A stretch of 64,000 nucleotides of DNA from Chryseobacterium sp. JM1 (GTDB lineage: Bacteria; Bacteroidota; Bacteroidia; Flavobacteriales; Weeksellaceae). Numbering within the stretch: the first letter of the stretch is position 1; the number at the start of each line of letters is the position of its first letter. The translations under genes were made by a program, and so were the position numbers. Below the pieces are notes generated by a model. It did not search any database. It saw nothing but the letters and a program-made list of their open reading frames with translations, and was not told the DNA's origin. Below, one piece after another: positions 26,950 through 34,293 of this stretch. The stretch covers positions 1 to 64,000 of the forward strand of contig NZ_JPRN01000008.1 of assembly GCF_000737715.1 (NCBI RefSeq), given 5' to 3'.

Positions 26950-28206
26950 ATGAGTATCGATTTTGAAACAGCAACTTTTAAAGACTTTGAGAATATTGCA
27001 GATTATGATATTGCCCAAAGAGCGAACTATTTTTATGAATTCCTGGACCACATGAAAGCTAAAGGTCACATGAATTACAGACTGAAAAATATGTCAGGAA
27101 CCAATGCAACATTAAACATCAATATTGCAAATCAGAATAAAGAATATGTAAGTTTTGTCTCCAGCGATTATTTAGGATTCACACAGCATCCGAAAGTGAA
27201 ACAGGCAGCTATTGATGGAATTGAAAAATACGGAACAGGAACAGGAGCTACACCGCTTATCGGAGGGTATTTTGATTATCATAATGCTTTAGAAAGAAAA
27301 ATAGCCGGTTTTTTTGGCAGAGAAGAGGAAGAAGCAGTTATCTTTACCACCGGATATACCGCAAACAGTGCCACTTTACAAATCCTGATGCAGAAGGAAG
27401 ATATCGCTATTTTAGACATGGCCGTACATGCCAGCGTACATGAAGGATGTGTGTTTACAAATAAAAAAACATTTCCGCACAATAATTTGGAAGCTTTGGA
27501 ACACATTTTGAAGATATCTGAAAATACGTACCGTACGAAACTTGTTGTAGTGGATGGAGTATATTCTCAGGATGGCGACACTTCGCGTATTAGTGAGATA
27601 TATGACCTCGTGAAAAAGTATAATGCCTATCTTATGGTAGACGATGTGCATGGGGTAGGGATTTTGGGACAAACCGGCAGAGGAAGTCTTGAAGATCCCG
27701 GATTAATGAACAAAGTGGATTTCATTACCGGCACATTCAGTAAAACTTTTGGTAACCTGGGGGGATATGTTATTACCAATAAAAAAATAGCATCATTCCT
27801 TAAATTCCAGTCCAGACAACAGATTTTCTCAGCAACAGCACCACCTTCTTCCGCAGGAATAGTTAAAGCTATAGATTTGATTGATGAAGAACCCATCTGG
27901 AGAGAAAGACTTTGGGATAATATCAATTATTTCAAAAAAGGTCTTGATGATCTCGGTCTGGATACCGGTATCACATGTTCAGCAATCATTCCTGTAAAAA
28001 TAGGAGACCAGAGTAAAATGTGGGATATCGGAAGGATATTAATAGAAAAAGGAGTCTATACAAACCCTATTATGTATCCTGCAGTAGCAAGAAAAGACGC
28101 GCGCATCAGAATGAGTGTGACAGCAAGACACAACAAAGAACATCTTGATAAAACACTCAATGTATTTGATGATATAAATAAAAAAATGCATATTGCGAAA
28201 AAATAA
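26950..28206 (+). CDS. Alpha-oxoamine synthase: serine palmitoyltransferase / cysteate acyltransferase type
   Basis: PLP-dependent enzyme of 418 residues that condenses an amino acid with an acyl-CoA or acyl-ACP. Family marks are SSDYLGFTQHPKV, GTGTGATPLIGGY, VDDVHGVGILGQTGRG and the PLP lysine in TGTFSKTFGNLGGY. The N-terminal extension (about 50 residues, FKDFENIADYDIAQRANYFYEF) is typical of Bacteroidota sphingolipid or sulfonolipid enzymes, not of KBL or BioF. Chryseobacterium makes sulfobacin-type sulfonolipids through a cysteate-fatty acyltransferase of this family, so that is the favoured call. A TetR gene follows after 6 bp. Confidence 0.78.
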   Translation: MSIDFETATFKDFENIADYDIAQRANYFYEFLDHMKAKGHMNYRLKNMSGTNATLNINIANQNKEYVSFVSSDYLGFTQHPKVKQAAIDGIEKYGTGTGATPLIGGYFDYHNALERKIAGFFGREEEEAVIFTTGYTANSATLQILMQKEDIAILDMAVHASVHEGCVFTNKKTFPHNNLEALEHILKISENTYRTKLVVVDGVYSQDGDTSRISEIYDLVKKYNAYLMVDDVHGVGILGQTGRGSLEDPGLMNKVDFITGTFSKTFGNLGGYVITNKKIASFLKFQSRQQIFSATAPPSSAGIVKAIDLIDEEPIWRERLWDNINYFKKGLDDLGLDTGITCSAIIPVKIGDQSKMWDIGRILIEKGVYTNPIMYPAVARKDARIRMSVTARHNKEHLDKTLNVFDDINKKMHIAKK

Positions 28207-28212
28207 TAAATT

Positions 28213-28845
28213 ATGCCTAGAAAAGTAGTGCAAGGGCCCATTAGGGACAAAGAAAAAACAAAACAAAAACTGCTGGCAGCAGTTGGAAAAATTTTGAGAG
28301 TAAAAGGATACTCAGGTCTTAAAGTAAGTAAGATAGCAGCAGTAGCCGGTTTCGACAAAAAGCTTATCTATGAGTACTTTGGAAGTACAGATAAACTGAT
28401 TGACGAGTATATAAAGTCTCAGGATTATTGGAGTAAGTTCAGTCCGGACATCAAAGAAGAACAGGAATCTTCTAAAGGTAAGGAAGCTCTGACTCAGGGA
28501 ATTCTCATGCAGTTTGAAAGTCTGAAGAAAAATAAAGAACTTCAAAAAATTATTCTTTGGGAACTTTCTGAAAGCAAACCTATCCTTCGTAAATTGGTAG
28601 AGCAGAGGGAAGCTGTAGGTGCCGATCTGTTCGGAAACGTTACAGATCCTTATTTTGGAGACGGTGCAAAAAGATTTAGAGCAATTATTGCTTTGATCGT
28701 TTCAGGAGCTTATTATCTGAACTTATATCCGGCATACAATGCAAGCGAGTTTTGTGGCCTTGATATGAAGACTGACGAAGGAAGATCTGAAATAGAAAAA
28801 GCTATTGTGGATCTTATAGAATTTGCATACCAGAAGCAAGATTAA
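28213..28845 (+). CDS. TetR-family transcriptional regulator
   Basis: A 210-residue regulator. The N-terminal TetR HTH is visible in LLAAVGKILRVKGYSGLKVSKIAAVAGFDKKLIYEYFGSTDKLIDEYIKSQ. The C-terminal ligand domain is mostly helical with no recognised ligand motif. It begins 6 bp after the alpha-oxoamine synthase stop, so both are cotranscribed and it may regulate membrane lipid synthesis in response to acyl chains. That role is inferred. Confidence 0.88.
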   Translation: MPRKVVQGPIRDKEKTKQKLLAAVGKILRVKGYSGLKVSKIAAVAGFDKKLIYEYFGSTDKLIDEYIKSQDYWSKFSPDIKEEQESSKGKEALTQGILMQFESLKKNKELQKIILWELSESKPILRKLVEQREAVGADLFGNVTDPYFGDGAKRFRAIIALIVSGAYYLNLYPAYNASEFCGLDMKTDEGRSEIEKAIVDLIEFAYQKQD

Positions 28846-28930
28846 TGATTAAAAGTTTTCCAATCTTACCGAAAATCAGTTTTTGTTGATATTTGAAAAC
28901 TTTTAATTTTCAGATTAAAACTATATTTCT

Positions 28931-28938
28931 TATTTTTG
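28931..28938 (+). promoter_or_regulatory. -7 promoter element immediately before dnaX
   Basis: TATTTTTG lies only 4 bp before the dnaX ATG at 28943. If used, the mRNA would be leaderless or nearly so. Confidence 0.5.
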
Positions 28939-28942
28939 ACCA

Positions 28943-30028
28943 ATGGAAAATTTTATCGTATCTGCAAGAAAATATCGCCCCCAACAGTTTGACACTGTAG
29001 TAGGGCAGTCTCATATTACAGATACGCTGGAACACGCTATTGGAGAAAATCAGCTGGCTCAGGCCTTACTTTTCTGCGGTCCGAGGGGTGTGGGTAAAAC
29101 GACATGTGCCAGAATTCTGGCCCGGAAGATTAACGAAAAGGACGGTTCTGTTTCAGAAGACGGCTTCGCCTACAACATCTATGAACTGGATGCGGCGTCC
29201 AACAATTCCGTGGATGATATCAGGGAACTGATAGATCAGGTCCGCTTTGCGCCTCAGGTAGGTAAATATAAAGTCTATATTATCGATGAGGTGCACATGC
29301 TGTCTTCTGCGGCCTTCAATGCTTTCCTTAAAACACTTGAAGAACCGCCGGCACACGCTATTTTTATTTTGGCCACTACAGAGAAGCACAAAATAATACC
29401 AACTATTTTATCACGTTGCCAGATTTATGACTTCAAGAGAATTACCATTGAAGATATTCAGGGACATTTAAGAAATATAGCCCAAAAAGAAAATATCCAG
29501 TACGAAGATGATGCACTTTATCTGATTGCCCAGAAAGCTGATGGTGCTTTAAGAGATGCGCTTTCCATTTTCGACAGGCTTTCCACCTTTTCCCAGAAAA
29601 ACATTACGCTGGCTAAAGCTGCGGAAGTTCTCAACATCCTGGACTACGATCAGTATCTCAATATCGTGGATCTGGCCAAAGAAAACAAAATCCCCGAAGT
29701 GCTTTTTGCCTTTAATGATATTGTGAAGAAAGGCTTCGATCCCCATATTTTCATTGCAGGCTTAGGAAACCATTTCAGAGATCTGATGATGGCCCAGAAT
29801 GCAAGGACCATAGAACTTATTGAAGTCGGGGAGCGGACGAAAGTGAAATTCGTGGAGCAAAGCCAGAAATGGAATGCCCAACAGCTCATCGACGCCGTCG
29901 AGATCTGCAATCATGCGGATATCAATTATAAGAATTCAAAGAATCCAAGACTTACAGTAGAAATTGCATTGATGCAGCTGTCTTCCCTGACAGCTAATTT
30001 AGGCGATACTAAAAAAAAAAGTTCTTAA
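28943..30028 (+). CDS. dnaX: DNA polymerase III clamp-loader subunit, gamma-like in-frame product
   Basis: AAA+ ATPase that loads the sliding clamp. Start MENFIVSARKYRP is canonical for Bacteroidota DnaX. Walker A is GPRGVGKTT (46-54), Walker B is VYIIDEVHML, and the SRC motif is in LSRCQIYDFKR. The four zinc cysteines known in E. coli are absent from the corresponding region. The frame closes at residue 361, directly after clamp-loader domain III, by an early TAA 6 nt past a run of ten A. The tau-specific region continues in the -1 frame to 30639. It is either a programmed frameshift site or a natural or sequencing indel. Confidence 0.9.
   Translation: MENFIVSARKYRPQQFDTVVGQSHITDTLEHAIGENQLAQALLFCGPRGVGKTTCARILARKINEKDGSVSEDGFAYNIYELDAASNNSVDDIRELIDQVRFAPQVGKYKVYIIDEVHMLSSAAFNAFLKTLEEPPAHAIFILATTEKHKIIPTILSRCQIYDFKRITIEDIQGHLRNIAQKENIQYEDDALYLIAQKADGALRDALSIFDRLSTFSQKNITLAKAAEVLNILDYDQYLNIVDLAKENKIPEVLFAFNDIVKKGFDPHIFIAGLGNHFRDLMMAQNARTIELIEVGERTKVKFVEQSQKWNAQQLIDAVEICNHADINYKNSKNPRLTVEIALMQLSSLTANLGDTKKKSS
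30011..30020 (+). other. A10 slippery run in dnaX
   Basis: Ten consecutive A follow ACT and precede GTTCTTAA. In frame this is ACT AAA AAA AAA AGT TCT TAA. A -1 slip on A-AAA-AAA, or an mRNA with 11 A, joins domains I-III to the downstream frame. A 7-bp hairpin (GTTTCTC-AGT-GAGAAAC, 30039-30055) begins 18 nt after the run. Confidence 0.7.
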
Positions 30029-30639
30029 TACTGGCCCCGTTTCTCAGTGAGAAACAGGAAGTGAAGATCCCGGAAAAAGCTCCGCAGAAAAAGGAACCGG
30101 TAACGGAAAAACCTGCTAAGCAACCTGAACCCGTACAGGAAAATACTGTAAAAACCACAAAACCTTTATCAAGACAGGGAGTCTCTTCAGGCTTCAGTAT
30201 TAATTCTTTTCTGAATAAAGAGGAGAAGGAAGTAAAAGAAGAAACCGTAGTCGTAAGAACCGAAAACCTTCCCCAAAACCATTTCACAGAAACAGATCTG
30301 CAGATGGAATGGAACCTTATGCTCAAACAACTTCAGAAAAGAAACAGCTTTATTTTTAATGCCGTAAAAGCATTTAAGCTGATCAAATCCGGGGAGCATA
30401 CCATTAAAGTTTTATACCCTTCAGACTCTGCCAAAGTAGAATTTGACAAAATTGCAGGAGAATTCTTTAACCATTTCAAAACAAAGATTCACAACCACGC
30501 TATTGAAGTAGATTATCAGAGAGATTTCGATAGTCTCAAAATCGAAGTGGTGACCAAAAGAAAAATTTTCGAAAAATTTATTGAAAAAAACCCTTTATTA
30601 AAGGATCTTGACGATTTAATGAAGTTTGATCTCACCTAA
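30019..30639 (+). CDS. dnaX: dnaX tau-specific C-terminal region, in -1 frame
   Basis: About 206 residues readable only after a -1 shift at the A10 run (K-F-L-I-L-A-P-F then a Lys/Pro/Glu-rich linker KIPEKAPQKKEPVTEKPAKQ). It is followed by a folded C-terminal part (ETDLQMEWNLMLKQLQ to the end, LKDLDDLMKFDLT). This matches the linker plus tau domain organisation of Bacteroidota DnaX. The full product would be about 565 residues. The frame has a stop (TAA) overlapping the start of the A run, so it cannot be read alone from upstream. A separate GTG at 30061 is unlikely to be a true start. Confidence 0.75.
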   Translation, partial: KFLILAPFLSEKQEVKIPEKAPQKKEPVTEKPAKQPEPVQENTVKTTKPLSRQGVSSGFSINSFLNKEEKEVKEETVVVRTENLPQNHFTETDLQMEWNLMLKQLQKRNSFIFNAVKAFKLIKSGEHTIKVLYPSDSAKVEFDKIAGEFFNHFKTKIHNHAIEVDYQRDFDSLKIEVVTKRKIFEKFIEKNPLLKDLDDLMKFDLT

Positions 30640-30687
30640 TTTTTTTGTATTTATCTCAAAATTTTTTTGTCAGAATCAGTTTTTTTA

Positions 30688-30695
30688 TATCTTTG
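30688..30695 (+). promoter_or_regulatory. Promoter of the DAHP synthase leader transcript
   Basis: TATCTTTG -7 box with TTTG ending at 30669, an 18-bp spacer. This is one of the best Bacteroidota-type promoters in the window. It lies 370 bp upstream of the DAHP synthase start, leaving a long leader. Confidence 0.7.
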
Positions 30696-30776
30696 TCAAA
30701 GATTTTTGCGAAAAATAAGTTTTTGACAAAAACAAATCAGATTTAAAACTAAACGAACAGAAGTTTCAGAATCCAG

Positions 30777-30902
30777 GTGGAAAAATTATCAAACCCATAT
30801 CTGTCTCCTTCACCCGCTAATTTCTTTAGCGGTTATTTTAGTTTTTCTGCTTTCTATTATAGAAATTTCAGAACGTATTATCGATTTTATTGGTACTGCT
30901 AA
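30777..30902 (+). CDS. Phe/Tyr-rich leader peptide ORF (candidate attenuator)
   Basis: From GTG 30777, 41 codons to TAA 30902. The upstream in-frame stop is at 30750-30752. The last 27 residues include 15 aromatics; runs include NFFSGYFSFSAFYYRNF and TYYRFYWYC. It lies after a strong promoter and before the DAHP synthase/chorismate mutase gene, the position and composition expected of a leader peptide sensing charged tRNA-Phe/tRNA-Tyr. A CCGCTAA / TTAGCGG hairpin (30814-30832) falls inside it. The GTG start is uncertain, and T-rich DNA raises F/Y by chance, so experimental support is needed. Confidence 0.55.
   Translation: MEKLSNPYLSPSPANFFSGYFSFSAFYYRNFRTYYRFYWYC
30814..30832 (+). promoter_or_regulatory. 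Hairpin within the DAHP synthase leader
   Basis: Perfect 7-bp stem CCGCTAA / TTAGCGG, followed by TTATTTTAGTTTTTC. It could be a terminator/pause hairpin or one alternative fold of an attenuator. A second weaker hairpin (CAGGAGAATTAAAG / CTTTTATTTTCCTG) is at 30925-30954. Confidence 0.5.
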
Positions 30903-31068
30903 CTGAATTTCTTTCCAAAAAATACAGGAGAATTAAAGTCCTTTTATTTTCCTGATTCCTTTAAACCATTTTGAACGGCATTTTTTGAAAAGAATTATAA
31001 AGTAAATTTTATAATGAAAGGACTATTGCTGTTAATCTAAAAAAAATAAAAACAATAAATTTAAAAAT

Positions 31069-32148
31069 ATGAATTTAATAGATGTAAAAAACGAGTGGAT
31101 CAATGAGCTTTCACAGCCTTTAATGATCGCGGGACCATGCAGTGCGGAAAGTGAAGCTCAGATGCTTGAAACCGCTAGAAGAATAAGAGAAACCAACGCG
31201 CAGGTGTCTATTTTCCGTGCTGGAATCTGGAAGCCACGTACCAAGCCGAATGGTTTTGAAGGAGTAGGCGTAATCGGTCTGAACTGGCTGAAAAAAGTAA
31301 AGGAAGAGTACGGATTCAAAACGGCTACAGAAGTAGCGAATGCCCACCACGTATTTGCAGCCTTAGAAGCTGATGTGGATGTTCTTTGGATTGGAGCACG
31401 TTCTACAGTAAACCCATTTACGGTTCAGGAAATTGCGATGGCTTTAAGAGGAACAGACAAGCCGGTATTTGTGAAAAACCCTGTCAACCCTGATCTTGCT
31501 TTATGGATCGGTGCTTTGGAAAGGCTTTTAGGACAGGATATTAAAAACCTTGGTGTTATTCACAGAGGATTTTCAACCTACCAGAAAACAAAATACAGAA
31601 ACAACCCGAACTGGCAGATCGCCCTTGATTTCAAAAGCCAGTTTCCCAATATTCCAATGCTGATTGATCCTTCACACATCTGTGGAAACAGAACAGGTCT
31701 TGCAGATATTACACAGGAAGCGCTTAACGTAGGATACCAGGGAGCGATCATTGAATCACACTGTAATCCTGATGAGGCGTGGAGCGATGCTTCACAGCAA
31801 ATTACTCCGGAAGTATTGGCACAACTGATCGGTAATTTAAAAGTAAGAAATTCAGGTCTTGCAGGTTTCGATAATGAAATGGGAAGACACAGAACGCTTA
31901 TTTCTGATCTTGACTTCCAATTGATCGAACTTCTTTCCCAAAGAATGAAGATCTCTGAAAAGATCGGTAAGCTTAAAAAAGAGAATGATATCGCCATCTT
32001 CCAGCCGGAAAGATGGAAAGTGATCACAGAATATGCTAATCAGAAAGCAAAGGAAACCGGAATGTCTCAGGAATTCATCGAAAAAGTTTTCAAAGCGATT
32101 CACGAAGAATCTATCGAAGTACAGAACAGTATTATGATCGAAAGATAA
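31069..32148 (+). CDS. Bifunctional DAHP synthase / chorismate mutase
   Basis: Catalyses the first step of the shikimate pathway and the chorismate to prephenate step. Residues about 1-255 are a class I-beta DAHP synthase (AGPCSAESEAQ, IFRAGIWKPRTKPNGFEG, PVFVKNPVNPD, IHRGFSTY, LIDPSHICG). Residues about 270-355 are an AroQ chorismate mutase (HRTLISDLDFQLIELLSQRMKISEKIGKLKK). The C-terminal position of the mutase is usual in Bacteroidota. It stands alone with a long structured leader that encodes an aromatic-rich ORF, suggesting attenuation by Phe/Tyr supply. Confidence 0.95.
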   Translation: MNLIDVKNEWINELSQPLMIAGPCSAESEAQMLETARRIRETNAQVSIFRAGIWKPRTKPNGFEGVGVIGLNWLKKVKEEYGFKTATEVANAHHVFAALEADVDVLWIGARSTVNPFTVQEIAMALRGTDKPVFVKNPVNPDLALWIGALERLLGQDIKNLGVIHRGFSTYQKTKYRNNPNWQIALDFKSQFPNIPMLIDPSHICGNRTGLADITQEALNVGYQGAIIESHCNPDEAWSDASQQITPEVLAQLIGNLKVRNSGLAGFDNEMGRHRTLISDLDFQLIELLSQRMKISEKIGKLKKENDIAIFQPERWKVITEYANQKAKETGMSQEFIEKVFKAIHEESIEVQNSIMIER

Positions 32149-32219
32149 GTGAGATAAGAATTAAGGAATTTTGGATTAGAGATCAGGGAAACCGTCTCGA
32201 GTCTTTTAAACCTATACAT

Positions 32220-32297
32220 ATTAGGGCTTAGGGCATCTGGATTAAAGGAAAATTATACTATTTGTTTTCAACTATATCCTGAACCCTAAGCCCTAAT
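32220..32297. repeat. 14-bp perfect inverted repeat upstream of rsgA
   Basis: Arms ATTAGGGCTTAGGG (32220-32233) and CCCTAAGCCCTAAT (32284-32297) are exact reverse complements with a 50-bp loop. The right arm ends 4 bp before the rsgA -7 box. It could be an operator, a looped structure or a dispersed repeat end. Confidence 0.7.
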
Positions 32298-32301
32298 TGC
32301 T

Positions 32302-32309
32302 TATCTTTG
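32302..32309 (+). promoter_or_regulatory. -7 promoter element of rsgA
   Basis: TATCTTTG, followed by GC, 15 bp before the rsgA ATG at 32324. It predicts a leader of only a few nucleotides. Confidence 0.6.
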
Positions 32310-32323
32310 CAGTCAATTATCAT

Positions 32324-33250
32324 ATGAAAGGAAAAATCATTAAATCTACAGGCAGCTGGTACCAGGTCATGGAATTCGGAACAGACAAAATTTTCGAAGC
32401 CAGAATCCGTGGTAAATTCAAACTCATCAAGACAAGACTTACTAATCCGCTTGCCGTAGGAGATTTTGTGGAATTTCAGCTGGAACAGGATGACGTTGCG
32501 TGGATTACCAAAATAGAGCAGCGTACCAATTACCTGATCCGGAAATCTGTAAACCTTTCAAAAGAAGCCCATATCATTGCTTCCAATATAGATCTTGCAT
32601 GTTTTATCTTTACTTTAAAACATCCCGAAACTTCATTGGGATTCCTTGACAGATTCCTGGCATGCTGCGAAGCTTACAATATTAAACCTTTAATTCTGTT
32701 CAATAAAATCGACGTTCTGAACGAAGAAGAAATAGAACTTGTGAAGGATATTGAATTCCTTTATCAGGAAATTGGCTATGATACTTTAGAAATCTCCTCT
32801 TATTCCAGACTGAATTTTGACCAGCTTCAGGATCTTCTTAAAGACAGGACCTCTGTGTTCTTCGGACATTCAGGATGTGGAAAGTCAACTTTGGTTAATG
32901 CCTTGCAACCGGGATTGAACTTAAAAACCTCTGAAATTTCAGATTCCCACCTGAAAGGAAAGCATACCACCACTTTTGCTCAGATGCATTTCTGGGACTT
33001 TGGCGGTAACGTGATCGATACTCCGGGTGTACGTGAATTTGCTATGATCGACATCGAGAAAGAAGAGGTACAGCATTATTTCCCTGAGATCTTCAAGAAA
33101 AGAGAAGAATGCAAGTTTCACAACTGTCTTCATATTAATGAGCCCAAATGTGCCGTTCTTGATTCCCTGGAAACCGGTGAAATCCAGTATTCCCGTTATG
33201 CCAACTACATCAAACTGATGGAAGAGGCGGAAGAAGCTGCTCAGAAATAG
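32324..33250 (+). CDS. rsgA: Ribosome small subunit-dependent GTPase A
   Basis: Late 30S assembly GTPase, 308 residues from the ATG at 32324 (MKGKIIKSTGSWYQV). A longer reading from 32297 would need TTG and would overlap the promoter. The N-terminal OB fold is followed by a circularly permuted GTPase with the order G4 NKID, G1 GHSGCGKST, switch region KGKHTTTFAQ and G3 DTPGV. The C-terminal zinc knuckle has CKFHNCLHINEPKC. Monocistronic. Confidence 0.96.
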   Translation: MKGKIIKSTGSWYQVMEFGTDKIFEARIRGKFKLIKTRLTNPLAVGDFVEFQLEQDDVAWITKIEQRTNYLIRKSVNLSKEAHIIASNIDLACFIFTLKHPETSLGFLDRFLACCEAYNIKPLILFNKIDVLNEEEIELVKDIEFLYQEIGYDTLEISSYSRLNFDQLQDLLKDRTSVFFGHSGCGKSTLVNALQPGLNLKTSEISDSHLKGKHTTTFAQMHFWDFGGNVIDTPGVREFAMIDIEKEEVQHYFPEIFKKREECKFHNCLHINEPKCAVLDSLETGEIQYSRYANYIKLMEEAEEAAQK

Positions 33251-33261
33251 AAAAATTCCCA

Positions 33262-33636
33262 TTTAACAGCCATGTTTTTGTATAAGGCTTAGGTTATTAA
33301 ATTAATCTGAGACAATTTTTTTTGCACTTTGTCTGAAAAAAGCTCATTTTTTTAAAGCAGAATTTCTTTTGAAAAAAAACACTTCCATTTTTTGAATAAC
33401 TCCACTTTTTGTCTCAATTAGTTTGGCAGATATGGCCATTTTTTGACATTGATTCGATGTCAAAAAAACGTGACAAAAAAAATATTGAAAAATTAATTTT
33501 ATTTCATTGATTGAAATAGAAGCAATAATGTATTAATATGGTTTTAATGGGTTTTAAAAATTATCAAATTCGCAACATAATGTTTGTATTTTTGCAAATA
33601 AAAAACCCAGCCGAAGCTGGGTAAAAACTAATAACC
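33262..33636 (+). other. Structured intergenic region between rsgA and ndk
   Basis: T- and A-rich with several hairpins: AGACAA / TTGTCT (33310-33334), TTTTTTGACAT / ATGTCAAAAAA (33439-33468, terminator-like in both directions) and ACCCAGC / GCTGGGT (33605-33622). A TATTTTTG -7 box is at 33587-33594, so the last hairpin would sit at the very 5' end of a transcript. Confidence 0.5.
33587..33594 (+). promoter_or_regulatory. -7 promoter element with a 5' hairpin transcript
   Basis: TATTTTTG followed by C. About 10 bp downstream comes ACCCAGC-CGAA-GCTGGGT, then AAAAACTAATAACCATG. This gives a short RNA leader capped by a stable GNRA-like tetraloop hairpin. Confidence 0.5.
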
Positions 33637-33744
33637 ATGAAAACTCAAATTAAACATGAGAATCGTAATAGAATTAACAATTACTGTGCCAAAGTTTTTT
33701 ATTCATTTCTTAATAAAAGTTATTTTTATGTTAAAAAAAATTAA
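33637..33744 (+). CDS. Possible 35-residue small protein
   Basis: ATG directly after ACTAATAACC and behind a good promoter. The peptide starts [16 protein letters not shown] and is basic. It has no recognised homologue. The start context is repeated without an ATG at 38298 and the coding part is very AT-rich, so it may equally be an untranslated RNA segment leading into ndk. Confidence 0.3.
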   Translation: MKTQIKHENRNRINNYCAKVFYSFLNKSYFYVKKN

Positions 33745-33768
33745 AATAAAAATCAAAGATATTTTTTG

Positions 33769-33776
33769 TAATTTTG
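33769..33776 (+). promoter_or_regulatory. -7 promoter element of ndk
   Basis: TAATTTTG followed by CGGC, 24 bp before the ATG at 33800. It shows that the long ORF extension upstream to 33656 is not translated as part of Ndk. Confidence 0.65.
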
Positions 33777-33799
33777 CGGCATTAAAAAAATATACATTT

Positions 33800-34216
33800 A
33801 TGTCTAACATTACATTCACTATGATTAAGCCTGATGCAGTAGCAGACGGACATATCGGTGCTATATTAGGTAAGATCGCAGAAGGAGGTTTTAAGATCAA
33901 AGCTCTAAAATTAACTCAGCTTACTGTAGCTGACGCTAAAAAATTCTATGAAGTACACGCTGAAAGACCATTTTACGGTGAGTTGGTAGAATTCATGAGT
34001 TCAGGTCCTATCGTAGCTGCTGTTTTGGAAAAAGCTAATGCAGTAGAAGACTTCAGAACATTGATCGGTGCTACAAACCCTGCAGAAGCAGCGGAAGGTA
34101 CGATCAGAAAAATGTTTGCAAGAAGCATCGGTGAAAATGCTGTTCACGGTTCAGATTCTGACGAGAACGCTCTTATCGAGGCTCAATTCCATTTTTCAGG
34201 AAGAGAGATTTTCTAA
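33800..34216 (+). CDS. ndk: Nucleoside-diphosphate kinase
   Basis: Transfers phosphate from NTPs to NDPs. It has 138 residues from ATG 33800 ([17 protein letters not shown]). An extension of 48 residues to 33656 has no family match and crosses the promoter. Visible family marks are TMIKPDAV, the phospho-histidine segment [15 protein letters not shown] and a C-terminal [12 protein letters not shown]. Length is standard. It is monocistronic with a terminator at 34241. Confidence 0.96.
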   Translation: MSNITFTMIKPDAVADGHIGAILGKIAEGGFKIKALKLTQLTVADAKKFYEVHAERPFYGELVEFMSSGPIVAAVLEKANAVEDFRTLIGATNPAEAAEGTIRKMFARSIGENAVHGSDSDENALIEAQFHFSGREIF

Positions 34217-34240
34217 GAAAAACGACCTCAAAAAATATAA

Positions 34241-34268
34241 AACCAGAGAATTTTCTCTGGTTTTTTTG
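34241..34268 (+). terminator. Terminator after ndk
   Basis: AACCAGAGAA / TTCTCTGGTT stem followed by TTTTTTTG, 25 bp past the stop. It separates ndk from the convergent fucosidase gene. Confidence 0.9.
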
Positions 34269-34293
34269 TGACAAAATGTCTGTAATGTCTTGA

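Noticed and set aside
30061..30639. Independent gene starting at GTG 30061
   Set aside because: The protein is the linker and C-terminal domain of DnaX. Reading it as a frameshifted continuation of the upstream gene explains it better.
31014..31040. Mini-ORF MKGLLLLI before DAHP synthase as a leader peptide
   Set aside because: Eight codons of Leu/Ile do not match the aromatic pathway, while the upstream aromatic-rich ORF does. It may only be part of the pairing segment.
33656..33799. Upstream extension of ndk by 48 residues
   Set aside because: The extension crosses a strong TAATTTTG promoter 24 bp before the canonical start [11 protein letters not shown] and is not seen in the family.
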